DNA from: Microbacterium sp. SORGH_AS_0888
Lineage (GTDB): Bacteria; Actinomycetota; Actinomycetes; Actinomycetales; Microbacteriaceae
DNA: 64,000 nucleotides
Assembly (NCBI RefSeq): GCF_030818905.1
Contig: NZ_JAUTAZ010000001.1
Span: 1 to 64,000, forward strand
Direction of reading: 5' to 3'
Part shown: positions 21,011-29,937 of the stretch, piece by piece
How positions within the stretch are numbered: position 1 is the stretch's first letter
Layout: each line of letters starts with the position of its first letter
The notes under the pieces: model-generated
The model's input: the letters and a program-made list of their open reading frames with translations, nothing else
What the model was told of the DNA's origin: nothing
The model's database searches: none
Made by a program: the position numbers and the translations under genes

Positions 21011-21499
21011 CTACACCCAGAATCCGATGTGCGGCGCGGCCGCCTCGTCCTCCATGACGGGGCCCGTGACCGCGATGTCGCGCTGGCCGCGGGCGAACAC
21101 CTCGCGGCACGCGAACGAGAACGTCGGGTTCTCCGGGTGGGCGCCCGTCAGCTCCAGCAGCCGTTCCTCCGACAGGGCGTAGACGACCCGGTCGATGCCG
21201 CCCCAGTAGGCGGCGCCGGAGCACATCACGCACGGCTCCGCGCTCGTGTAGAGCGTGGAGCCCGGCATCCCCTCCGGTCCGAGGCTCCGGAACGCCGCCG
21301 CGACCACACGCAGCTCCGCGTGCTGGGTCGGGTCGCCGTCCGGCGGCAGGGAGTTGTTCCCGAGCGCCGAGACGACGCGGCCGTCGGCGTCCGTCACGAG
21401 CGCGCCGAAGGGATGAGCGCCGGCGGCACGGGTCTCCTCGGCGATCCGGATGCAGTCGCGCAGCCGGTCGCGGTCGATCTCGGAGAGTTCCTCAGGCAC
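21011..21499 (-). CDS. Nucleoside/guanine deaminase (CDA fold)
   Basis: A 162-residue zinc deaminase of the cytidine deaminase superfamily. Zinc and catalytic residues are in THAELRVV (His and Glu) and EPCVMCSGA (two Cys). GAHPFGALVTDADGRVV and the C-terminal FACREVFARGQRDI resemble guanine deaminase (GuaD) more than tRNA adenosine deaminase. Guanine to xanthine is the likely reaction, matching the purine genes across the divergent promoter. GTG 21499 is preceded by GAGGAG at a good distance. Confidence 0.8.
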   Translation of the reverse strand: MPEELSEIDRDRLRDCIRIAEETRAAGAHPFGALVTDADGRVVSALGNNSLPPDGDPTQHAELRVVAAAFRSLGPEGMPGSTLYTSAEPCVMCSGAAYWGGIDRVVYALSEERLLELTGAHPENPTFSFACREVFARGQRDIAVTGPVMEDEAAAPHIGFWV

Positions 21500-21513
21500 G
21501 GCAGCTCCTCGCT

Positions 21514-21604
21514 GTTGTGGACAAGTTCACTCCAGCGTAGGTCGTATCTGCGACGGAAATACGACGAATCATTACGTCATCGTTACGACTCGCGAACAAG
21601 TTGC
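21514..21604. promoter_or_regulatory. Additional ACAAGTT half-sites in the divergent purine promoter
   Basis: GTGGACAAGTTCAC near 21515 and CGAACAAGTTGCG near 21592 share the ACAAGT core of the palindrome at 21608-21625. They may be secondary regulator sites between the guanine deaminase and adenosine deaminase genes. Confidence 0.35.
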
Positions 21605-21607
21605 GCT

Positions 21608-21625
21608 GCACTTGTTCACAAGTGC
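21608..21625. promoter_or_regulatory. 18-bp palindromic operator upstream of adenosine deaminase
   Basis: GCACTTGTTCACAAGTGC has perfect 8-base arms around TC. It overlaps the probable -35 (TTGTTC, 21612-21617) of a promoter whose -10 would be TAGCGT at 21637-21642, so a repressor binding here would block transcription. The regulator is not in the window. Confidence 0.6.
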
Positions 21626-21675
21626 CCGTGCGGCGGTAGCGTCATGCCGTCACCCGCACCACCGGAAAGGTCCCC

Positions 21676-22776
21676 ATGCCGCACCCCACCGCCGCCGCCC
21701 TCGCGCGCGTCGACGAGGACGCCGTCCGCGCCCTGCCCAAGGCCGAGGTGCACGTGCACCTCGAAGGGGCGTTCTCGCTCCTCGACCTCCTGCGGCTCGC
21801 GAAGCAGAACGGCGTCGCCCTGCCGGGCCCCGCCCTCACGATCTTCGACGTCTCGACGCACGACGGCTTCGCCCGTCCGGAGGTCACGACCGGCGGCGTG
21901 GCCCACGGCGCCGGAGCGGCCGGGCTCAGCGGCTTCCTGCGGTTCCTCGACTGGCAGTGCTCACTCGTGCGCACCCGCCAGCAGGCCGCCGACGTCGCCT
22001 ACGCCTTCGCCGCCCGCCAGACCGGCTCGGGTGTGCGCTACAGCGATGTCATCGTCAACCCCACCCACTGGAGCCTCTGGCGAGGCCGAGAGCTCGAGCT
22101 CCTCGACGCGTTCGCCGGCGGCTTCGACGAGGCCGAGCAGGACGGCCTCTGCCGGGTCGGCATCGCCTACTCCCTGCTCCGCGGCCAGAGCGCCGCCGAG
22201 GCGGAGGACGCTGTCGCGGCGCTGGCCTCCGCGCGCCCTCGTCGCGTCGTCGCACTGTCGATCGACGGCGACGAGAAGACCGTCGGCCGTACCGGCGAGA
22301 AGTTCCACGACGCCTTCCGCACGGCCGCGGCGGCCGGGCTCCACCGCACGGTCCACGCGGGGGAGTCGAGCGGGCCGGAAGGCGTGTGGGACGCGATCGA
22401 GATGCTCGGCGCCGAGCGGATCGACCACGGCGTGCGGGCCATCGAGGACCCGGCCCTCATCCGCCGCCTCGTCGACGAAGGCATCTCGCTGGGCGTCTGC
22501 CCCCGCTCGAACGTCTCGCTGGGCATCTACCCGGACTGGCGCTCGCACCCGCTGCCGCTCCTGCTGGACGCGGGCGTGGCCGTCACCCTCAACACGGATG
22601 ACCCGGCCCCGCTCGGCACGGCCCTCGAGCGCGACTGGGCGGTCGCCGCCGAGCAGTTCGGCTTCGACCTGCACGACATGGCCGGCTTCGCGCGCCGCTC
22701 GATCGACGCCTCCTTCGCAGACGACGACCTCAAGCGCGACCTGCGCGCCGAGCTCGAGGAGACGATCGGACGATGA
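21676..22776 (+). CDS. add: Adenosine deaminase
   Basis: Deaminates adenosine (possibly adenine) to inosine (or hypoxanthine). The protein of 366 residues has the zinc-binding HVHLEG near residue 25, the HAGES motif near 227, RIDHGVRAI, and TDDPAPLG near 306 with the metal Asp. The cognate ribosome site GGAAAGG precedes ATG 21676. The stop overlaps the next gene by 4 bp (ATGA), and further genes follow tightly, so this is the first gene of a purine uptake operon controlled by the palindrome at 21608-21625. Confidence 0.9.
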   Translation: MPHPTAAALARVDEDAVRALPKAEVHVHLEGAFSLLDLLRLAKQNGVALPGPALTIFDVSTHDGFARPEVTTGGVAHGAGAAGLSGFLRFLDWQCSLVRTRQQAADVAYAFAARQTGSGVRYSDVIVNPTHWSLWRGRELELLDAFAGGFDEAEQDGLCRVGIAYSLLRGQSAAEAEDAVAALASARPRRVVALSIDGDEKTVGRTGEKFHDAFRTAAAAGLHRTVHAGESSGPEGVWDAIEMLGAERIDHGVRAIEDPALIRRLVDEGISLGVCPRSNVSLGIYPDWRSHPLPLLLDAGVAVTLNTDDPAPLGTALERDWAVAAEQFGFDLHDMAGFARRSIDASFADDDLKRDLRAELEETIGR

Positions 22777-23492
22777 CCCGGCGACGGCACGCACGAGGGC
22801 GCGCGGCGATCATCGCCGCGGCCGTCGGCGTGCTCGTCGTCGTGGGCGCCACCGCCGCATCCGCCCTGGCCCGGCCGTCCGTCGACCCGTCGCCGGCCGC
22901 ACCGGTCTCCGCCGCGCCCGCCGCGGCTGCGACCGTGCCTCTCGCACCGCTCGTCGCCGCGTGGCCGGACGCCTACACGGTCACCGGCACGAAGGCCGAG
23001 CCGCTCTACACCGAGCGCATCACCGCCACGCGCTCCGGTGAGCGCTTCGCCGTGCGGATCGAGGCGATCGGACAGGGGGATGCGGCCATGGGCACCCAGG
23101 TGAGCGTCGTCTCCGTCTCGAGCGGCGCCGTCACGTGGCGGACCGGCTGCACCAAGAGCCCCGCGGAGTGCGACGCCGATCCCGCCCTGCGCGGGTTCCT
23201 GGCGACCGCCGCCGTCACGGCCCTCGCCCAGAGCGGACGGCTGCCGGCCACCGGCACCGCACGCGTCCTCCACGGCGCGCCCGTCGTCTGCATCGAGGAT
23301 GCGGCCCTCCACCCGGACGCCGCGCCCGCTGTGGTCGAGCTCGACCCCTGCGTCGATCCGGCGACCGGCGCCGTCCTCGGCCACTGGTCGCCGGACAGCC
23401 GTGCCTTCGTCGGCCCGACGCTCGCCGCCGGCTTCCGGGTCACGACCGCTCCCGACCTCGGCCTCCTTCCCGCTCCACCGTCCGTTCCCTGA
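22773..23492 (+). CDS. Secreted protein of unknown function
   Basis: A 239-residue protein with an N-terminal signal or anchor (RRRHARGR, then a hydrophobic stretch of about 20 residues) and an Ala/Pro-rich linker. The outer part has four Cys (one pair near residues 131-138, another near 177-189) that could form disulfides. I do not recognise the family. It sits between adenosine deaminase and the BMP lipoprotein, overlapping the first by 4 bp, so it may help in nucleoside capture or hydrolysis outside the cell; that is guesswork from position. Confidence 0.7.
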   Translation: MTRRRHARGRAAIIAAAVGVLVVVGATAASALARPSVDPSPAAPVSAAPAAAATVPLAPLVAAWPDAYTVTGTKAEPLYTERITATRSGERFAVRIEAIGQGDAAMGTQVSVVSVSSGAVTWRTGCTKSPAECDADPALRGFLATAAVTALAQSGRLPATGTARVLHGAPVVCIEDAALHPDAAPAVVELDPCVDPATGAVLGHWSPDSRAFVGPTLAAGFRVTTAPDLGLLPAPPSVP

Positions 23493-23530
23493 CAATCCCT
23501 TCCCGACAACGCACCCGAAAGGCACCACGC

Positions 23531-24553
23531 ATGCGAAACCGACTCACCCCCCTGCTCTCGGCAGCAGCGCTCCTCGGCGCGGCCGCCCTCGCGCTCTCCG
23601 GCTGCTCCGGCACCGCCACCGGCGGCGGCACGGGCTCCGCCACGGCATCCGACGTGATCAAGGTCGGCGCCCTCACCCCGGGCAACGCCAACGACGGCGC
23701 CTTCAACCAGGCCCTCGCCGATGCCCTGAAGAAACTCCAGGACGAGGGGCTCATCACCTACGAGCTGCGCGAGCAGATGTCGGACCCCGCCAAGAGCGAG
23801 CCCGTCGTCGCCGACTTCGCCAGCCAGGGCTACGACCTCATCATCGGTCACGGGATCGAGCTCGGCGACGCGATCTTCTCGGTCGCCGCGGACCACCCCG
23901 ACGTGCACTTCACCGCGTCCGGCGGCGACGACATCCTCGACAAGCACACCCCGAACGTCGAGACATGGACCTACTCCACCCCCGAGGTCGGATACCTCTC
24001 CGGGTACATCGCCGGCCTCACCCAGGCGTCCCCGATCGGACGCGTCGAGTCCATGGAGCTCGACTTCGTCAAGGCGACCGACCAGTTCTTCCAGAAGGGC
24101 GTGACCGCCGCCAACCCCGGAGCCCAGCTCCTCCCGGTCGTCTACGCCGGCAGCTTCGACGACGCCGAGGCCGCCGCCTCCGCCACGACCGGCCTCATCG
24201 GCCAGGGCGCGAAGCTCGTCTACACCACCGGCGACGGCATCGCCGCCGGTGTCGGCTCCGCCGCAGCCAAGGGCGGCGCGCTGAGCGTCGGCGTCTCCTC
24301 GGCCGCCGGCGCGAGCGCCCTCGCCAACAACGTCTCGACCGTCGACCTCGACATGTACCCGATCGTGAAGAACTGGGTCGAAGAGGTGAAGGCCGGGAAG
24401 TTCGGCGACAAGGGCGTGACCTCGACGCTCGAGAACGGTGGCATCGTCTATCAGGACATCAACACGGTCGGCGGGAAGGTCCCCGCCGACGTCAAGAGCA
24501 AGGTCGACGAGCTCATCACCGGCCTCAAGAACGGAAGCGTCACCATCTCCTGA
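23531..24553 (+). CDS. BMP family nucleoside-binding lipoprotein
   Basis: The substrate-binding component of a nucleoside ABC importer. It has a lipoprotein signal peptide with lipobox LSGC (Cys25), then a PBP1-type fold with IKVGALTPGNANDGAFNQA, DLIIGHGIELGDAI and PEVGYLSGYIAGL, as in BmpA, Med and PnrA proteins. The mature protein should be anchored outside the membrane. ATG 23531 follows a CGAAAGG ribosome site. The stop overlaps the ATPase gene (TGATG). The neighbouring deaminases make a purine nucleoside the likely ligand. Confidence 0.88.
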   Translation: MRNRLTPLLSAAALLGAAALALSGCSGTATGGGTGSATASDVIKVGALTPGNANDGAFNQALADALKKLQDEGLITYELREQMSDPAKSEPVVADFASQGYDLIIGHGIELGDAIFSVAADHPDVHFTASGGDDILDKHTPNVETWTYSTPEVGYLSGYIAGLTQASPIGRVESMELDFVKATDQFFQKGVTAANPGAQLLPVVYAGSFDDAEAAASATTGLIGQGAKLVYTTGDGIAAGVGSAAAKGGALSVGVSSAAGASALANNVSTVDLDMYPIVKNWVEEVKAGKFGDKGVTSTLENGGIVYQDINTVGGKVPADVKSKVDELITGLKNGSVTIS

Positions 24554-26085
24554 TGACCCACACCACCATCGAGACGGGCCGGGCCCTCGTGGCCCGGTCC
24601 GTCTCGAAGAGCTACGGACCCGTCCGCGCCCTCGTCGATGCCGACATCGACGTGCGGCCCGGGCGGGTGCACGCGATCGTCGGCGAGAACGGGGCGGGGA
24701 AGTCCACGCTCGCCAAGGTCATCGCGGGCATCGAGACGCCGGACGCCGCGCAGATGCGTCTCGACGAGGCGTCCTACGCCCCCCGCGACCGCGCCGAGGC
24801 CCGCGCACGCGGCGTCAACATGGTGCCGCAGCAGCTCAGCCTCGTCGGCGAGCTCAGTCTCGTCGAGAACCTGCTGCTCGTCGGCTCGGGCCGCATCGCA
24901 CGGCGGGGCGCCGCCCGCGCCCTCCTGCGAGAGACGCTGCGACGCGCGGATGTCGAGGTCGACCTCGACGCGCCGACCTCGCGCCTGAGCCAGGCCCAGC
25001 GGCAGCTGGGTGAGATCATCGTGGCCCTGGCCGAGGGCGCGCAGATCCTCATCCTCGACGAGCCGACGGCGAGCCTCGGCCCGCTCGAGACGGGCGGCCT
25101 GTTCGCCCATCTGCGTGCGCTCTGCGCGCAGGGCACGGCGATCGTGCTCATCACCCACCGGCTCGACGAGGTGCGGGAGGTCGCCGACGACGTCACCGTC
25201 CTCTCCCACGGCCGGGTCGTGCACCACGGCGCCGCCACCGGGCTCAGCCCGGCCGAGATCGCCCGGCTCATGGTGGGCGAGCTGCCCGAGCCCGCGCCCC
25301 GCGCCGCGCGCACCCCCGGCGACGACGTGCTCGTCGCTCGCGGCGTGAGCGCCGCGAGCGACGCCGACGGCGCACTGCACGATGTCTCGCTCACTCTCCG
25401 CGCCGGAGAGGTCGTCGGCCTCGCCGGCGTCTCCGGCAGCGGCCAGAACCTCCTGCTCGACGTCCTCGCCGGTCTCACCCCGCCCACGGCGGGAACGGTC
25501 GAGCTCGACGGCGCACCCGTGACCGCCGCCGGCGCGCTCCGCGGCGGGGTCGCCTGGATCCCCGAGGAGCGCGCCGATGCGCTCGTGCCCACCATGGCGG
25601 CCGGGGAGACGCTCGACCTCTACCGCGCGGTCGCCGGCGCCCCCGCCGATCCGGAGTCCCGCCGCGCCACGCGCGCGGCCCGCCGCGAGCGGCAGACCGC
25701 CCAGATGCGTGCGTTCGACGTACGTCCGCCGCGGCCGCAGCTCGCCGCATCCGGCTTCTCCGGCGGCAACCAGCAGAAGCTGCTGATCGCCCGCGAGCTC
25801 GGCCGCTCCGGCGCCGGCGGCGGCGCGCCCCGGGCCGTCCTCGCCTACGGGCCGAGCCAGGGCCTCGACCTGCGGGCCGCCCAGGCCGTGCGCGAACGCG
25901 TCGTCGCCGCCGCGGAAGCGGGCGCGGCCGTGCTCGTGGCCTCCCACGACCTCGAAGAGCTGCTGCAGGTGTCCGACCGCATCCTCGTGATGTTCGGCGG
26001 CCGCCTCGTCGCCGACCTGCCCGCATCCCACGCCACGACGGAGAACCTGGGGCGCGCGATGGCCGGCCTCACGGAGGAGAAGTGA
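24553..26085 (+). CDS. Nucleoside ABC transporter, double ATP-binding subunit
   Basis: A 510-residue protein with two ABC domains in tandem, as in RbsA/MglA and nucleoside importers. First domain: Walker A GENGAGKS, weak signature LSQAQRQLGE, Walker B ILILDEPTA. Second domain: altered Walker A GVSGSGQN (the Lys is missing), a good signature FSGGNQQKLL, and a Walker B AVLAYGPSQGLD lacking the usual Asp-Glu. Only the first nucleotide site looks fully catalytic. It starts within the stop of the BMP gene and ends overlapping the adenine deaminase gene (GTGA). Confidence 0.9.
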   Translation: MTHTTIETGRALVARSVSKSYGPVRALVDADIDVRPGRVHAIVGENGAGKSTLAKVIAGIETPDAAQMRLDEASYAPRDRAEARARGVNMVPQQLSLVGELSLVENLLLVGSGRIARRGAARALLRETLRRADVEVDLDAPTSRLSQAQRQLGEIIVALAEGAQILILDEPTASLGPLETGGLFAHLRALCAQGTAIVLITHRLDEVREVADDVTVLSHGRVVHHGAATGLSPAEIARLMVGELPEPAPRAARTPGDDVLVARGVSAASDADGALHDVSLTLRAGEVVGLAGVSGSGQNLLLDVLAGLTPPTAGTVELDGAPVTAAGALRGGVAWIPEERADALVPTMAAGETLDLYRAVAGAPADPESRRATRAARRERQTAQMRAFDVRPPRPQLAASGFSGGNQQKLLIARELGRSGAGGGAPRAVLAYGPSQGLDLRAAQAVRERVVAAAEAGAAVLVASHDLEELLQVSDRILVMFGGRLVADLPASHATTENLGRAMAGLTEEK

Positions 26086-27894
26086 CCGAGAAGACCGATC
26101 TCTACCCGACCGACGCGGAGCTCTCGCACCTGCGCGCGGTCGCGTCCGGCCGGGCACGGCCCGACCTCATCGTGCGCGGCGGCCTCGTGCTCTCGCCCGG
26201 CACGGAGGAGTGGCTCGAACGCGACGTCGTCATCGCGGGACGGCACATCGCGACCCTCACCGCCTGGGGTCACGTCGCGGATGCGGCGGCGGAGATCGAC
26301 GCCACCGGTCAGCACGTGGTGCCCACCTTCATCGACGCCCATCTGCACATCGAGTACACGAACCTCACGCCCGGCGAGCTCGCGCGCCTGAGCGTCGCCC
26401 GCGGCACCACGACCGTGCTCACCGACCCCAACGGAGCGGCCAACGTCTGGGGCCCGCGCGGCATGGACCTCCTGCTCTCGACCCGCACGCCGCTGCGCAT
26501 CTTCCAGCAGGTCTCGCCGACCACCCCCGCCTCGCTCGAGCTGGAACGCGGGGGAGCGGTCATCCCCGAGGAGACCGTGCGCGCCCGCCTGCGCGACGAC
26601 GTCACCGCGACGCTCGGCGAGGGCAACCCGTTCGACTACGGGGAGGTCTCCACCGGACGCTTCCGCGAGGCGCTCGTGGCCGGCCGCCGCATCACGGGCC
26701 ACACCGCCGCGCAGACGGAGGAGTCGCTCTGGGGCTACCTCGCCGCCGGCGTCGGCGACGACCACAACTCCGCGACCGTCGAGGAGGTGCTCGAACGCAC
26801 GCGGCTCGGCGCCATGATCACGGTCATGGGCTCCTCGCTCACCGACAACACGGTCCCGCTGTTCGCCGACCTCGACGCGATCGCCCCGGCCCTGCGACAC
26901 ATGTGCTTCTGCGCCGACGACAAGCACGCGCTCGACCTCTCGACCTCCGGCCACATCGACCACCACGTGCGGCAGGCGATCCGTTTCGGCGTCGACCCCC
27001 CTCCTCGCCTACCGCATGGCTACCGTCACCCCGGCGCACTACTACCGCCTCGACCAGGTGCTCGGGCTCCTCGCGCCCTCCCGTCTGGCCGACCTCCAGC
27101 TCATCCCCGACCTCGCCGAGGTGCGGCCCTCGCTCGTGATCTCCGCGGGCGAGGTCGTCGCCCGCGACGGCGTCGCGCTGTTCGAGAACCACGATCCGAT
27201 CCCCGACTGGGCGAAGGACACCGTGCACCTGCCCGACACGCTGGCGCCCGACGTGTTCGCCGTGCCTGCGCCCGGGGACGCGGACCTGGTCCGGGTGCGG
27301 GCGATGGAGATGTACAACGGCTACTTCAAACGCGCCTTCGACGCGCAGCTGGCCGTCCGTGACGGACTCGTGCAGACGGATGTCGACACCGACGTCCTGA
27401 AGATCGCGATCCTCGACCGTCACCACGCCGAGCACCACACCGGGATCGGGTTCGTGCGCGGGTTCGGCCTCCGCCGCGGCGCCATGGCGATCACCATGAA
27501 CTGCCCCAACATGAACGTCGCCGTCGTCGGTGCCGATGACGCCTCCATGCTCCGCGCGGTCGAGGAGCTGCGGGCGATGGGCGGCGGCTTCGTGACGGTC
27601 GACGGCGACGAGGTCCTCGCGCGTGTGCCGCTGCCGGTGGGCGGCATGATGAGCGACGCGCCGTTCGAGGTCACCGCCGAGCTCCTCCGCGACGGGCACG
27701 CGGCCACCGCGGCGCTGGGGTGTCGCATCCCCTCCCCGTACATCATCCTGTCCTTCGTCGGGCTGTACGTCGTGCCCGATCTCGGCATCACCGAGCGCGG
27801 CCTCATCGACGTGGCCGGTCAGCAGTTCGTCGACGTCCTCCTGCCCGGACCTGTCGACGCCTGCGGGCACGGGCACACGGAGACGGCCCGATGA
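26082..27894 (+). pseudogene. ade: Adenine deaminase, frameshifted
   Basis: An amidohydrolase that converts adenine to hypoxanthine. The first part has the metal motif IDAHLHIEY near residue 86, TVLTDPNGAANVWG, and DDKHALDLSTSGHIDH. After VDP the frame is lost at the C-run 26996-27001. With one C fewer the sequence continues as LLAYRMATVTPAHYYRL and runs intact to the stop at 27892-27894, giving a full-length protein of about 603 residues. GTG 26082 overlaps the ATPase stop and the end overlaps the permease start. A single extra C in a homopolymer suggests a sequencing error or a switchable run. Confidence 0.85.
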
Positions 27895-28994
27895 AGGCGC
27901 TCGCCTCCCGCCGCGCCCTCGTCGTGACCGGCGTCGTCGTCGCCGTGGTGCTCGTGGCGGCGCTGCTCATCGTCGCCGCGGGCGCCGACCCGCTGACGGG
28001 CCTGCGCGGGCTCGTCGAGGGCATCAGCAGCTCTCCCTACCGCGTGGGGGAGCTGCTGGTGGGCGCCGTCCCGGTCGCGATCATTGCGCTCACCCTCATC
28101 CCCGCCCTGCGCGCCGGCGTGTTCAGCGTCGGCGCCGAGGGCCAGATCATCGTGGGGGCGATCTTCGCCACGGCGGCCATCCTCGGCATCCGCGCCGTCC
28201 TCGGCGACGCGGCGCCGGGGATCGTGTACGGGCTCGTCGGCTTCCTCGCCGGCGCCGCGGGGGGCGCGCTCTTCGCCCTCGTCCCCGCGTTCCTCGCCGT
28301 GCGCTGGCACGTCGACGTCATCCTCTCCAGCCTGCTGCTGAACTACGTCGCCATCGGGCTGCTCGGCTGGTCTCTGCGCACCTGGCTCGCCTCGGGCGAG
28401 AAGACGGCGACGCCGCAGAGCGCGAAGCTCCCCGCCACCGCCGAGATCCCGCCCCTCATCCCCGGCACACGCGCCCACTGGGGGATCGTGCTGGCGCTGC
28501 TCATCGCCGTCGCGTTCTGGGTGTGGCAGCGCACGAGCGCCAGCACCCGGCTCATCGTCTTCGCGAGCCGTCCCGCGCTCGCCGCCCGGCTGGGCACGAG
28601 CAGGCCGCGCGCGATCTACACGACCCTCATCGTCTCGGGCCTCGGTGCCGGCGTCGTCGGCTGGATCCAGGTCGCGGGCATCGGCGGACGCCTGCTCGGC
28701 AGCGTCTCCGGCGGCGTCGGATTCTCCGGCGTCGCGGTCGCGCTCCTCGGCGCCCTCGTGCCTCCCGGGATCGTGCTGGCCGCCCTCTTCTTCTCCGCCC
28801 TCACGGCGGGGGCGGTGGGCATGCAGTCCGCCACCGGAACCGTGCCGTCCTCGATCGCGGAGGTCGTCAAGGGCGTGCTCGTGCTCGGCGTGGCCTGCAT
28901 CGCCGCCGTGTCGCGGCATCCCGTCGTCCCGCCTGCGCAGGCGCCGACCGCCGCGGACGACGCCGAGACCGCACTCGAGGAGGGGGCCCGATGA
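27891..28994 (+). CDS. Nucleoside ABC transporter permease 1
   Basis: A 367-residue membrane protein of the BPD_transp_2 type with about nine or ten helices. AEGQIIVGAIFATAA and VDVILSSLLLNYVA are conserved in nucleoside and simple-sugar permeases (YufP-like). It pairs with the second permease at 28991. The start overlaps the end of ade (ATGA) and its stop overlaps the next start (ATGA), which argues for tight coupling. It forms the membrane pore together with the next gene. Confidence 0.88.
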   Translation: MKALASRRALVVTGVVVAVVLVAALLIVAAGADPLTGLRGLVEGISSSPYRVGELLVGAVPVAIIALTLIPALRAGVFSVGAEGQIIVGAIFATAAILGIRAVLGDAAPGIVYGLVGFLAGAAGGALFALVPAFLAVRWHVDVILSSLLLNYVAIGLLGWSLRTWLASGEKTATPQSAKLPATAEIPPLIPGTRAHWGIVLALLIAVAFWVWQRTSASTRLIVFASRPALAARLGTSRPRAIYTTLIVSGLGAGVVGWIQVAGIGGRLLGSVSGGVGFSGVAVALLGALVPPGIVLAALFFSALTAGAVGMQSATGTVPSSIAEVVKGVLVLGVACIAAVSRHPVVPPAQAPTAADDAETALEEGAR

Positions 28995-29909
28995 GTCTCG
29001 ACCTGTGGGTGTCGATCCTGGCGGGCGCCCTCGCGCTGTCCACCCCGCTCGTGCTCGCCGGCATCGGCGAGGGCTTCGTCGAACGGGCGGGACGGCTGAA
29101 CCTCGGCATCGAGGGCATGATGATCCTCGGCGCGCTGGCCGGCGTGTTCGGCGCGAGCGTCGCCGGCCCGATCGTGGGTCTCGTGGCCGGAGCGGCCGTG
29201 GGCGTCGTGCTCGCACTCGTGATGAACCTCGCCGTCTATCGGCTGCACGCCAACGAGATCGTCGTGGGCCTGGCGATCACGATGCTCGGGCTCGGGCTCT
29301 CGACCTATCTCTTCCAGCTCTGGGTTCCCGCCGGGCACACGAACGTGAGCGTCGACACGCTGACGCCGATCCACCTCGGCGTGCTCTCCGACATCCCCGT
29401 CGTCGGTCCCGTGCTCTTCTCGCAGGGGCCGCTGTTCTACCTCGCGCTGCTGCTGCTCGTCGGCGCCTACGCCCTCAGCCGCTACACGCGCTTCGGCCTG
29501 CCGCGTGCGGGCGGTCGGCAGCGACCCCGCGGCGGCCGCCCTGCGCGGGGTTCGCACGACCCGCGTCGGCGCCGACGTGCTGCTGATCGGCGGCGCGCTC
29601 GCCGGCCTCGCGGGCGCGGCCATCACGGTCGGCTCGATCGGCTCGTTCACGCCCGACATCACCGCGGGCCGCGGCTACGTCGTGCTGGCCGTCGTGATCA
29701 TGGGGCGGATGCGTCCCGTCGGTATCCTGCTGGGGGCGCTGCTGTTCGCCTTCCTCCAGAGCTTCGCGCTGCTCGCGCAGTCGACGCCCCTGCAGCTGCC
29801 GAGCGAGCTCTACCAGGCCCTCCCGTACGTCGTCACGCTCGTCGTGCTGGTGCTCACCTCGCGTGCGCAGCTCCGCCGCAGCATGCGGCTTCGCGCCCGC
29901 GCCGCCTGA
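28991..29909 (+). pseudogene. Nucleoside ABC transporter permease 2, frameshifted
   Basis: A YufQ-like permease of about 305 residues if repaired. The first part reads GEGFVERAGRLNLGIEGMM, HANEIVVGLAITMLGLGLS and RYTRFGL. The frame breaks at 29499-29505 and resumes as VRAVGSDPAAAALRGV with GADVLLIGGALAGLAGAA in the next frame. Removing one C from CTGCCGCGTG restores FGLRVRAVGS, the normal family sequence. Without repair the transporter lacks half a pore, so either the operon is decaying or the base is a sequencing error. Confidence 0.85.
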
Positions 29910-29937
29910 CCGCCCTTCGCCCGAAAGGATCCCGCTC

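Noticed and set aside
21029..23041. A 670-residue plus-strand frame overlapping the deaminase genes
   Set aside because: It runs across two genes of opposite strands with shadow composition; adenosine deaminase lies in another frame with intact motifs.
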